Shown here in pieces: positions 6,701 to 13,030 of a stretch of 22,874 nt of DNA. The notes beneath the pieces were generated by a model. The model saw only the letters and a list, made by a program, of their open reading frames with translations. It was not told where the DNA came from and did not search any database. Made by a program: the position numbers and the translations under genes. The stretch spans positions 1-22,874 of the IMG/VR virus record IMGVR_UViG_3300031673_000512; one strand, given 5' to 3'. How positions within the stretch are numbered: the stretch's first letter is position 1; each line of letters begins with the position of its first letter. Source of the stretch: a virus.

Positions 6701-7755
6701 GCATCCTTCCCGAACTGGTAATCCAACGCGTGTTGGTATTGGGGATCAACAAGTTCCGGGAAGACGGAGACTTGGTTGCGATGCTTTTCCGCAACCTCAA
6801 TCAAGCCGATGTAGATGGGGTTCGACAGTTCATCAGGGACGAGACAGTAGACATCGCCCTCAGCTGGCCCGACTCGATTGTGAAGTTGCCATCGATCGTA
6901 ATATCTTTGAAGAACGAGAATGAGGATCAAGCCTTCTTGGGCGACCTGATGCAGTCCGCGACCAACATCCAACACACGGGGACTCCGTTCAGGAAAGAGA
7001 AGCTCGAGTCCCCTGCGACGATCCTAGGTAGTGGGTCTGAAGGAAAGTCGGGAGAGCCAACGATCCCGTTGGACACTCCCTACCAAGTCACTCGGTCCAA
7101 GTCGACCTCCGTATTCTTTTCCTTGGAGCCCCCATTCAATATCGAAGATCCGTTCGAGTTCGATTCTGACGAAGAGCTGCTTGTAGTGATCCGAGAGGGA
7201 ACGGGGGCTGGTCAACGCAGGGTCGTGTCTGCGATCACCCCTCGAGCTGTCAGCAACGAGGTCGAGGTCGAAGTCTCATCCAATTGGGGAACGCTGCCGG
7301 ACTCGACGTCTGTCATGCAGTTCTTCTTGGAGTCCAACCGAGGGACTGTGGGTGAGCCGACGAAGTTGTTTGAGCCAGATCAACACATCGAGCGGTTGGG
7401 ATCCCTGTACCGCACGAGCTACCAAATCCTCATCTCAGGACCTAACCAAGAGATCACGCTCTTCCTCTACGCCATGGTCAAGGCGATTTTCGTGATAAAT
7501 CGCGAGTTCTTACAGCGACACGGTTTCATTGAGCCCAAGCTGGGTGGCACCGATTTCGTAGCTAAACCCGAGTACTTACCAGAACTTGCTTATCATCGTG
7601 CTCTGATCTTAGAATTCAAGAATTCGTTCGACGTGTATCTGTCCCCCGAGGTGATCACAGGGATCAATCTGAGTTTGGGGGTTTATGATCCTAATGTAGG
7701 TGATGGTTCTGGTGTGGGCCGAGTTGTTTCGGAAACTACTCTGGATCTTTCGTAA
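6697..7755 (+). CDS. Putative tail terminator/completion protein with inserted beta domain (352 aa)
   Basis: ATG 6697 overlaps the preceding stop; an in-frame ATG further upstream at 6571 lies inside the gp10-like gene and is rejected. N-terminal residues 1-80 (helix, then PDSIVKLPSIVISLKNENED) and C-terminal residues 225-330 (SYQILISGPNQEITLFLYAM and a long helix) resemble the two halves of a tail terminator/tail-completion fold. Between them, about residues 155-212, sits a beta module with GTGAGQRRVVSAITPRAV and WGTLPDSTSVMQF that is the same module found in the sheath and in the gene at 10675. The size, roughly twice a simple terminator, is explained by this insert. Position just before the sheath supports the role. 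Confidence 0.65.
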   Translation: MSILPELVIQRVLVLGINKFREDGDLVAMLFRNLNQADVDGVRQFIRDETVDIALSWPDSIVKLPSIVISLKNENEDQAFLGDLMQSATNIQHTGTPFRKEKLESPATILGSGSEGKSGEPTIPLDTPYQVTRSKSTSVFFSLEPPFNIEDPFEFDSDEELLVVIREGTGAGQRRVVSAITPRAVSNEVEVEVSSNWGTLPDSTSVMQFFLESNRGTVGEPTKLFEPDQHIERLGSLYRTSYQILISGPNQEITLFLYAMVKAIFVINREFLQRHGFIEPKLGGTDFVAKPEYLPELAYHRALILEFKNSFDVYLSPEVITGINLSLGVYDPNVGDGSGVGRVVSETTLDLS

Positions 7756-7765
7756 GGAGGCCGTC

Positions 7766-8020
7766 ATGGCGAAGCAAAAAGATAGTGCCGAGGCGACACC
7801 GACCAAGACGGTCGCGGAAACCAAACCCCAGGCTGTCGTCGCCCCGGAGAAGCCAACCAAGAAACAAGATCCAAAACCTGCTCCTCTGGCTGTCCCCTTC
7901 GCACGGTGGTTCAGTGCGCGGAGCTTCAAACCGCATTGGCGAGGCGGTATGGAGGCCTTCGCGGACACCACCGGGAAGAAGACGATGGAAGAGTGGAATC
8001 GGATCTTCAAAAACTACTAG
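7766..8020 (+). CDS. Small Lys/Pro/Ala-rich protein preceding the sheath (84 aa)
   Basis: The start at ATG 7766 is set by an excellent AGGAGG at 7755-7760; an in-frame upstream ATG at 7700 lies inside the preceding gene. The first 45 residues are low-complexity (Lys, Pro, Ala, Thr, Glu) and probably disordered. The C-terminal 38 residues are dense and aromatic (FARWFSARSFKPHWRGGMEA then GKKTMEEWNRIFKNY), looking like a short folded domain. A basic tail plus a compact tryptophan-rich end fits a small assembly or capping partner of the sheath. No family recognised. Confidence 0.72.
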   Translation: MAKQKDSAEATPTKTVAETKPQAVVAPEKPTKKQDPKPAPLAVPFARWFSARSFKPHWRGGMEAFADTTGKKTMEEWNRIFKNY

Positions 8021-8034
8021 GGTAGGAGCGAACC

Positions 8035-10620
8035 ATGTCGAGGTCAGTCACCTTCAATGGCATCACCCAGTTCCGGGCTGGTGGTATCACCCGGATCAAC
8101 GCAAACGCTCTTGCCCAGATCGGTCTTGCCTCGTTTGGCATCATCGGCTTGGTGGGAGAGGCGGATGGAGGAACCGCCGCACCCGGGGAGATCATCACGA
8201 TCGACGATCCGGCCCTGGCAGGAGACTACTTCAAGAGTGGTGCGTTGGCTGATGCCATCGCGCCAGCGTTTGATCCGTCCGTGGATCCCAGAATTCCGGG
8301 AGGCGCATTCCGGGTTTTGGGGATCAGGACCAATGCGGCACTCCAGGCTGCTCTGACGCTGTACGGTCGCCAGCAGACCGGGACAGTGGACGCTGGAGCG
8401 ACCACCACGGTCATCCCGATTGTGGGCGCTGCATTCACCGTGGATGCGTTGGCGTTGAACGTCCTTCGGATCGGTTCCGAGGACCGAGTTATCGCCAGCA
8501 ACACGGCCACGGACATCACGGTCTCTACGGCTTTCTCCGCCATTCCAGCGGCGACAACCGCGATCGAGATTCTGGCCCCCATGATCACCGTCACCAGCAA
8601 GCCATACGGCATCGAGGGGAACCAGACCACCTTCGAGTGGGAGCCTGGCATCACCCAGGGTGGAGCGTGGACCAACGCCAAGGGGGACAGGTCTCAGGCC
8701 AGCGAAGACGTCGGCGACAAGTCCCACCTGCAGGTAGAGTACGTGGGCCAGGCTTCGTCAATCGTGCAGGCCTCTGGTGTCGCTACGGGCGGCGCGGCCT
8801 CGCAGCTGGACGATTCGCTCGCAACGTGGGGCGTCAACGCCTTCACCTCCTACTTCGTGACCGTCACCCTTGCAGGTGTGGTCAACCTCCGCAAGATCGC
8901 CAGCAACACGGCCACTCAGCTGACGGTCACGTCAGCCTTTACGACTTCCCCAACGACCGAGGCCTATCAGGTCCTTTCGGGCATGGTCCGAACGGGAACT
9001 GCGGCGGCGGGGGCAGCTTCCACGATCACCTTGGAGGCGGCCCTCAACGTGGCGGCCAACGAGCTAGACGGTCTGGTTGTCGCCATCGTCAGCGGTACAG
9101 GGGTGGGTCAGCGCAGAACGATCGCTTCACACACGGTGGGGGTGTCATCGGTTCTGACGGTGAGCAACGCCTGGACCACGACGCCGGACGCTACTTCGGT
9201 GTACGAGATTCGATACGCCACAGCGGCGACGGGTTCGTTCATCGGTGCGGCAGGCGTGGCGACGTATTTCCGTACGTCGGTGGCGGTGGACGGTGGGGTG
9301 GCAGCTCAAGATCTGAACATCCAGCTGGCATCCACAGACACGCTGGAAGATCTCGCTGCGACCATCAACGCGAACGCGAACTACGTCGCGACCATCCCTG
9401 GTGGTGTCAACCGGCAGACCACGATGGCGTCGAGCTTCGACTTCGACCTTGGAAACACGGATGTCGATCTTCTCGACGATCGGAACACGGTGACGGCACA
9501 GCCGAATCCGACCTACAGCTACACGGTTCCGTGGCCGAACAACTTCAAGCGGAACATCGCGCAGCTGGTTGCCGATCTGAATGACAAGAGCCAGTATGTG
9601 ACGGCCGTGCGGGCAACTTCCGGCGGTACAGGGACAGGTGGTGGCCGTCCGGAGTGGACGGGGACGGGGACCATCGGTACGATCGGTGACTCGATCAAGT
9701 ACCTCACTGGTGGTGCCCGAGGCATCAGCGACAACACTGCGTTCCAGAGCGCTTTGGACAAGTTGCTCCAGATTCGCCACAACTTCGCGATCCCTCTCAT
9801 CGTGCAGGACCTGGCGAACGAGGGATTCGGATCAACGGCGACCTGGGCTTCGGTGGCGGCGCAGCTGTCGGCGCACGTCGACACTGCCAATGGCATCGCC
9901 AAGAACGAGTGCGGTGGCCTCATTGGTTTCAAGGGGACCAAGACTCAGCTGATCGCTGAGGGCAACAAGCTCAACAACGCCGACATCCAGATCACGAGCC
10001 AGCAGCTGCAGGTGCTCAACGTCAGTGGCAGCCTGGCGCTCATGGACGAGTGGTCTCTGGCAGTCGTCGCCGCGGGTATGCGTTCCGGTGCCCCGGAGGT
10101 CGCGGAGCCGATCACCCACAAGTTCATCAAGACGTTCGATCTGCAGCAGGACAACTCCTGGGATCCTCGAGATCGAACCGACGCCAACCAATTGATCGCC
10201 AACGGCATCCTCTTCGCCGAGTTCGTGCAGGGGAAGGGGTACCGGTTCGTTCGCGATCTCACCACCTATGTCCAGGACGACAACCTGGCCTACAGCGAGG
10301 GATCGGTTCGCGATGCGGTTCGATACATCGCCTATGGTCTGAGGACCACGCTCGAGGACAAGTTCACGGGCGTGAAGGGAACCCCCGCCAATGCATCGTC
10401 GATCAAGGACACGGTTGTGGCCTACCTCGATGCTGCCAACGCGGAGAACATCATCGTGACGAGTCTCAACGAGGATGGCCAGGTTGTGCCAGGCTACGAG
10501 AGGCTCCGGGTCACGGTTTCCGGCGATATCGCCACCATCAAGGTCCAGATCTACCCAGCTGTGGGGATCAACTTCCAGCTGAACGACATCTATCTCCAGC
10601 TGCCGAGACAGGCTGCGTAA
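8035..10620 (+). CDS. Contractile tail sheath protein
   Basis: 861 aa, preceded by GGTAGGAGC. The N-terminus has the sheath-type opening FRAGGITRINANALAQIG and GIIGLVGEADGG. The conserved C-terminal core is clear: LALMDEWSLAVVAAGMRSGA, KGYRFVRDLTTYVQDD, VRDAVRYIAYGLRTTLEDKF, and a final strand region IATIKVQIYPAVGINFQLND. It polymerises around the tube and contracts to drive the tube into the cell. It is larger than typical sheaths (about 350-700 aa) because residues about 115-395 hold three successive beta modules of one family (see the repeat entries), probably displayed on the outside. The stop is followed by a degenerate second copy of the last nine codons. High confidence in identity. 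Confidence 0.93.
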   Translation: MSRSVTFNGITQFRAGGITRINANALAQIGLASFGIIGLVGEADGGTAAPGEIITIDDPALAGDYFKSGALADAIAPAFDPSVDPRIPGGAFRVLGIRTNAALQAALTLYGRQQTGTVDAGATTTVIPIVGAAFTVDALALNVLRIGSEDRVIASNTATDITVSTAFSAIPAATTAIEILAPMITVTSKPYGIEGNQTTFEWEPGITQGGAWTNAKGDRSQASEDVGDKSHLQVEYVGQASSIVQASGVATGGAASQLDDSLATWGVNAFTSYFVTVTLAGVVNLRKIASNTATQLTVTSAFTTSPTTEAYQVLSGMVRTGTAAAGAASTITLEAALNVAANELDGLVVAIVSGTGVGQRRTIASHTVGVSSVLTVSNAWTTTPDATSVYEIRYATAATGSFIGAAGVATYFRTSVAVDGGVAAQDLNIQLASTDTLEDLAATINANANYVATIPGGVNRQTTMASSFDFDLGNTDVDLLDDRNTVTAQPNPTYSYTVPWPNNFKRNIAQLVADLNDKSQYVTAVRATSGGTGTGGGRPEWTGTGTIGTIGDSIKYLTGGARGISDNTAFQSALDKLLQIRHNFAIPLIVQDLANEGFGSTATWASVAAQLSAHVDTANGIAKNECGGLIGFKGTKTQLIAEGNKLNNADIQITSQQLQVLNVSGSLALMDEWSLAVVAAGMRSGAPEVAEPITHKFIKTFDLQQDNSWDPRDRTDANQLIANGILFAEFVQGKGYRFVRDLTTYVQDDNLAYSEGSVRDAVRYIAYGLRTTLEDKFTGVKGTPANASSIKDTVVAYLDAANAENIIVTSLNEDGQVVPGYERLRVTVSGDIATIKVQIYPAVGINFQLNDIYLQLPRQAA
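8377..8580 (+). repeat. Beta module, sheath copy A
   Basis: Sheath residues about 115-182. The module runs from TGTVDAGATTTVIPIVG through DRVIASNTATDITVSTAFSA to AIEIL. It shares with copy B the exact 20-nt stretch at 8491-8510. Pattern: Gly/Thr-rich strand, then '[RK]-x-I-A-S-N/H-T', then a strand ending in 'aromatic-x-T-x-P-x-[AT]-T'. Confidence 0.6.
8761..8982 (+). repeat. Beta module, sheath copy B
   Basis: Sheath residues about 243-316. Contains RKIASNTATQLTVTSAFTTS followed by PTTEAYQVLSG. Bases 8896-8915 are identical to 8491-8510 in copy A, 405 nt (135 codons) upstream in the same frame, which suggests duplication inside the gene. Confidence 0.6.
8983..9219 (+). repeat. Beta module, sheath copy C
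   Basis: Sheath residues about 317-395. Contains GTGVGQRRTIASHTVGVSSV and AWTTTPDATSVYEI. This copy is closer to the module in the putative tail terminator (GTGAGQRR ... WGTLPDSTSV at about 7171-7332) than to sheath copies A and B. Confidence 0.65.
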
Positions 10621-10661
10621 AGGCCAAAACCACTTTGCAGCTGCCTCGGCAGACTGCGTGA
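10591..10661 (+). repeat. Degenerate second copy of the sheath C-terminal codons
   Basis: The sheath ends at 10591-10620 with codons for LQLPRQAA and TAA. After 11 nt, bases 10632-10661 again read LQLPRQTA and TGA in another frame. The two 30-nt segments match at 21 positions, and within the nine shared codons every difference is synonymous except Ala to Thr. The upstream flanks do not match. This looks like a remnant of a diverged sheath gene end left by recombination or partial duplication. Confidence 0.75.
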
Positions 10662-10674
10662 CAGGAGAGTAAAC

Positions 10675-11376
10675 ATGGCGATCTCAATTCCGGCCCTGCT
10701 CGACACTCAGCTCACCGCTCTGAAGGCGACGTTGCTGCCAAAGCAGGATGCTGCGACTAACATCGCGTCGTCCCCCGTTCCGCCCTACGTCTTGGGGAAC
10801 CGGGCGGCAGACTTGCTGCAGCTGCTGACGGACCTCATCGACGTTGCCGCACTCACGGCCACGGGTGGCACGGCGACGTCAGTGGTAGACACGGCAGCCT
10901 TCACGGGCGTCAACTCACTGATCGGATGCAAGGTGACCTTCGTGGGCAACATCACGGCCGCTCTCGCGGGCGTTTCGGCCTACGTGGTCTCCAACACCGT
11001 CGATGCCCTGTTCTTCGCCCCTGGGGCGCTCCCAGGGACGCCTGCGGCGGGTGACACCTACGCGGTGGAGTTCACGGCTGTGGACGCCGATCTGGCGGCT
11101 CTGGCAGGCGATAAGGGTCTCGGCGACTCGGATTCCAACCCCTACGGCCCTGGCCCCAGCTTCGTCAACGCGGTGGTCAAGGTCATGCAGGCGGTGGGAG
11201 CCACGATGCCGGGCTACCTGGACACCCAGGACAAGATCACAGCCATCGCAGAGGCTTTCCATGTGGGCAGCCCGCATGCGGGAGCGGGCTCTCAGGGGCA
11301 CGGTGGGGCGGCTCTGATCGCCGATATGTTGCAGCAGGCTCGGGACGCGGTTGCGGGGTACACCGTTCCGGCGTAA
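10675..11376 (+). CDS. Unknown protein between sheath and tube, with one beta module (233 aa)
   Basis: ATG 10675 is preceded by AGGAGA. N-terminal residues 1-57 are helical. Residues about 58-133 (nt 10846-11073) form another member of the sheath/terminator beta module, with ATGGTATSVVDTAAFTG, the strand YVVSNTVDALFF and PAAGDTYAVEF. The C-terminal 100 residues are helical, with a Gly/His segment GSPHAGAGSQGHGG before the last helix. No membrane segment. In most myophages the tube gene follows the sheath directly; here this gene and a structured spacer intervene. Function unknown; a tail-associated structural protein displaying the same module as the sheath is a fair guess. Confidence 0.75.
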   Translation: MAISIPALLDTQLTALKATLLPKQDAATNIASSPVPPYVLGNRAADLLQLLTDLIDVAALTATGGTATSVVDTAAFTGVNSLIGCKVTFVGNITAALAGVSAYVVSNTVDALFFAPGALPGTPAAGDTYAVEFTAVDADLAALAGDKGLGDSDSNPYGPGPSFVNAVVKVMQAVGATMPGYLDTQDKITAIAEAFHVGSPHAGAGSQGHGGAALIADMLQQARDAVAGYTVPA

Positions 11377-11389
11377 CCGTTGGACTTTC

Positions 11390-11421
11390 CTACAGTCCCT
11401 GTTTCTTGACGGGGGCTGTAG
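11390..11421 (+). other. Long hairpin just after the stop at 11376
   Basis: CTACAGTCCCT (11390-11400) pairs with GGGGGCTGTAG (11411-11421) around a 10-nt loop, giving 11 pairs including two G-U in RNA. No T-tract follows, so it is not a standard terminator; it may protect the 3' end of the sheath-region mRNA or be a processing site. Its 3' arm overlaps the promoter-like sequence described next. Confidence 0.55.
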
Positions 11422-11434
11422 CATGAGATAGGCT
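11406..11434 (+). promoter_or_regulatory. Sigma-70-like promoter candidate
   Basis: TTGACG at 11406-11411 and TAGGCT at 11429-11434 are separated by exactly 17 nt, matching a strong -35 box and an acceptable -10 box of the form TAnnnT. A start near base 11441 would follow. It lies in one of the few real non-coding gaps of the window, which raises its likelihood, but a chance match cannot be excluded. Confidence 0.42.
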
Positions 11435-11440
11435 GATCGA

Positions 11441-11516
11441 ATCCTGTCGTCCGCCAGGCCACAGGAACCAGGCGGCGCCCCAGGGGGTCTTCGGGCCCTC
11501 TGGGATGCCGCCTTTT
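11441..11516 (+). ncRNA. Candidate small RNA (~76 nt) between promoter-like site and terminator
   Basis: If the promoter candidate is real, transcripts would start near 11441 and end at the T-tract 11513-11516. The product would contain a short 5' hairpin (CCTGT 11443-11447 with ACAGG 11461-11465) and the strong terminator stem. CCGCC at 11451-11455 can alternatively pair with GGCGG at 11471-11475, the 5' arm of the terminator, so an attenuator-like switch is also possible. No tRNA features and no start codon with ribosome binding site are visible inside. Speculative. Confidence 0.3.
11471..11516 (+). terminator. Rho-independent terminator with C(UUCG)G tetraloop
   Basis: GGCGGC (11471-11476) pairs with GCCGCC (11507-11512). 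After a 2x2 internal loop, 11479-11489 pairs with 11494-11504 and is capped by TTCG (11490-11493) closed by C-G, the most stable RNA tetraloop. TTTT follows directly at 11513-11516. The stem is very strong and the T-tract short. It separates the sheath-side genes from the tube gene. Confidence 0.72.
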
Positions 11517-11525
11517 CCAGCCAGC

Positions 11526-11570
11526 GGCGTACTCTGGAGCTGACACACAGCGGTCACCCTTCGGTACGCC
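11526..11570 (+). other. Stem-loop in the tube-gene leader
   Basis: GGCGTAC (11526-11532) pairs perfectly with GTACGCC (11564-11570), enclosing a smaller GCTG/CAGC hairpin (11539-11542 with 11548-11551). It lies 50 nt before the tube start, upstream of an A-rich stretch and the ribosome binding site, and may help expose or protect the tube leader. No function can be assigned. Confidence 0.4.
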
Positions 11571-11606
11571 CCCTCGAAGTAGAAAAACCGAACAAGCAAT
11601 CCTAAA

Positions 11607-11612
11607 AGGAGG
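11607..11612 (+). promoter_or_regulatory. Strong ribosome binding site of the tail tube gene
   Basis: AGGAGG within AAAAGGAGGATC, 8 nt before ATG 11621. It is the best site in the window, in an unstructured A-rich context, in keeping with the high copy number of the tube protein. Confidence 0.75.
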
Positions 11613-11620
11613 ATCGACCT

Positions 11621-12070
11621 ATGGCCGAAGCCACCCCAAACTTTGCTGGAGTACCTCAGGTGTTCTCCGGCGCGAGAGCCCGTTTCAAGGTGTCCGGTGT
11701 GACCGTCGGCTACGCGGCCGGGGTCAGCGGAGAGGAGACGATTGATTACGAGCCGATCGAAGTGCTCGACCTGCTCGAGGTTCGTGAGCATGTGCCGGTA
11801 GCATACAGATGCTCACTTAACGCGCAAATCTTCCGAATCATCGGCGACTCCCTCAAGAAGCAGGGGATTTTCCCCAAGCCCGAGGACATCATCACCAGCA
11901 ACGCTCTCGACGCTGCGATCGAGGATGCTGGCGTCACCCGCAACACGGCCGCCCTCTTCACAGGAGTGAGGACCGCGGGACACACCTGGGATGTTGCCGC
12001 TCGAGGGATCGTCTCCGAGAACGTCAACTTCGTGGCGATCAAGGTCACAGACGAGTACGAACGTCCATAG
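11621..12070 (+). CDS. Tail tube protein
   Basis: 149 aa, the usual size for a myophage tube subunit. The N-terminal part has the tube pattern VFSGARARFKVSGVTVGYAA followed by EETIDYEPIEVLDLLEVREH, then a beta hairpin VPVAYRCSLNAQIFRIIGDS. The remainder alternates strands and one helix (SNALDAAIED), ending in a conserved-looking strand VNFVAIKVTDEYE. Stacked hexamers would form the inner tube inside the sheath. Gene order, after the sheath and before the tail assembly chaperone and tape measure, supports this. It has its own structured leader, unlike its neighbours. Confidence 0.85.
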   Translation: MAEATPNFAGVPQVFSGARARFKVSGVTVGYAAGVSGEETIDYEPIEVLDLLEVREHVPVAYRCSLNAQIFRIIGDSLKKQGIFPKPEDIITSNALDAAIEDAGVTRNTAALFTGVRTAGHTWDVAARGIVSENVNFVAIKVTDEYERP

Positions 12071-12102
12071 ACTGTAGGCCTGGCGACAGATAGGAGATCA
12101 AT

Positions 12103-12693
12103 ATGAATCCGCATGATCCGAATGGGAACCAGTTCAGGCAACCACCATCCGGAAACCCTGCGCCTCCCGTTCCTCGAGAAATGACGCAGCCGCAGCATCC
12201 TCAGCAAGCGGGGATGACGGCGGTGCCGATCAACACGATGCACACCTGGAATTTCCACTTCAAGTCTGAGATCGACGGCAGGACGTACGAAGGTCAGTTC
12301 ACCTGCAAGAAGTTGTCGATCATGGAGATCTCCAGACTCGGTGTTCGGAAGGTGCAGCTGAACGGTGGGTTTCACTACAACGAAGATAGGCCTGGGTACG
12401 GGGTCGAGCCTCACATTGACAACATGAACTCCATGCTAGCGCACCTCGAGCTGGCAGTCATCCAAGCTCCCGTGTGGTTCAACCCCGAGGTGATCTACGA
12501 TCCGAGTCTCCTCCGGGCTATTTATGGGGAGGTCGCGAAGTTCGAAAACAGCTTTTTTCGGTCCCAGCGGTCAGTGCCTGAGCCTGGACAAGGCAGCCCG
12601 GATGATCGCAGCGGAGAGAGTCAAGAATCCGGGTCTGCTGGACGTGTTGCGGAAGTGGGCGGAAGCCAAGTACAGCCTTCCCTGGACCCATGA
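12103..12693 (+). CDS. Tail assembly chaperone, short (unshifted) form, gpG-like
   Basis: ATG 12103 follows TAGGAGA. Residues 1-45 are Pro/Gln/Asn-rich and probably flexible; residues about 46-150 form the folded part (HTWNFHFKSEIDGRTYEGQF, MEISRLGVRKVQLNGGFHYN, then helices). From about residue 153 on, the frame gives a polar, Gly/Ser/Pro-rich tail of 44 residues that looks non-native because the overlapping +1 frame carries good protein. The short form and the frameshifted form together are the standard G/GT arrangement found just upstream of tape measure genes in long-tailed phages, where they bind and chaperone the tape measure protein. Confidence 0.8.
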   Translation: MNPHDPNGNQFRQPPSGNPAPPVPREMTQPQHPQQAGMTAVPINTMHTWNFHFKSEIDGRTYEGQFTCKKLSIMEISRLGVRKVQLNGGFHYNEDRPGYGVEPHIDNMNSMLAHLELAVIQAPVWFNPEVIYDPSLLRAIYGEVAKFENSFFRSQRSVPEPGQGSPDDRSGESQESGSAGRVAEVGGSQVQPSLDP

Positions 12694-13030
12694 GTCGCTT
12701 CAGCAGCTCACGTTGTTGGAGCTGCTGGTCATGTTTTGGGAGGACTACTACCGGAAGAATCCGGTTGAGACCAGACGGGCAGCAGATGGTCGCGTCATCT
12801 ATTCGAACACGGGAGATGCGCTGATCGACAAGTGGGAGCAGGAACTGGCGATGGGGTTGGAACCAGATCTGTTGGAGGGTGTTGCTCCTGAAGAACGTAA
12901 GAAAGAGGCTGAAGCTTCGAAACGTCTGCAGCGACAGCAATCCGCGGTGGGGGCTGAGGGGGTAGGGGACGGATTTGCTGAAGAGTATGATCTTGAGCGG
13001 ACAGGGATTCCGTTTATCGGGAGAGGTTGA
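12524..13030 (+). CDS. Tail assembly chaperone frameshift extension, gpT-like
   Basis: This frame has helical, well-composed protein (LSLDKAARMIAAERVKNPG, LLDVLRKWAEAKYSLPW, LLELLVMFWEDYYRKNP) from about 12560 to TGA 13028-13030. The only early in-frame ATG (12524) has no ribosome binding site, and its first dozen residues are shadow sequence. I therefore read it as expressed by frameshifting from the preceding gene at the T6C run 12553-12559, which gives a fusion of about 308 aa. The stop overlaps the tape measure ATG (TGATG). The shift is +1 or, equivalently in frame, -2, not the commoner -1. Confidence 0.78.
   Translation: MGRSRSSKTAFFGPSGQCLSLDKAARMIAAERVKNPGLLDVLRKWAEAKYSLPWTHESLQQLTLLELLVMFWEDYYRKNPVETRRAADGRVIYSNTGDALIDKWEQELAMGLEPDLLEGVAPEERKKEAEASKRLQRQQSAVGAEGVGDGFAEEYDLERTGIPFIGRG
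12553..12559 (+). promoter_or_regulatory. Programmed frameshift site (T6C)
   Basis: Zero-frame codons are AGC TTT TTT CGG. Phe-tRNA on the second TTT (12556-12558) can move one base forward onto TTC, giving a better pair for a GAA anticodon, and continue with GGT in the gpT-like frame. A -2 slip on the same run reaches the same frame with one more Phe. No strong downstream hairpin or pseudoknot was evident by eye. Confidence 0.65.

Noticed and set aside
8044-8727. 227-codon minus-strand frame inside the sheath gene
   Set aside because: Shadow of the sheath frame; Arg/Asp/Gly-rich, no start signals.
8637-9584. 315-codon + strand frame inside the sheath gene
   Set aside because: Gly/Arg/His-rich shadow composition from the GC-rich sheath codons; the sheath frame has clear family motifs throughout.
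11441-11516. tRNA or tmRNA fragment in the spacer
   Set aside because: No T-loop GGTTCRA, no acceptor/CCA pairing and no anticodon arm; the stems fit a terminator instead.
12524-12559. Independent start for the gpT-like frame at ATG 12524
   Set aside because: No Shine-Dalgarno sequence, and the first residues are shadow-like; frameshifting explains the arrangement better.
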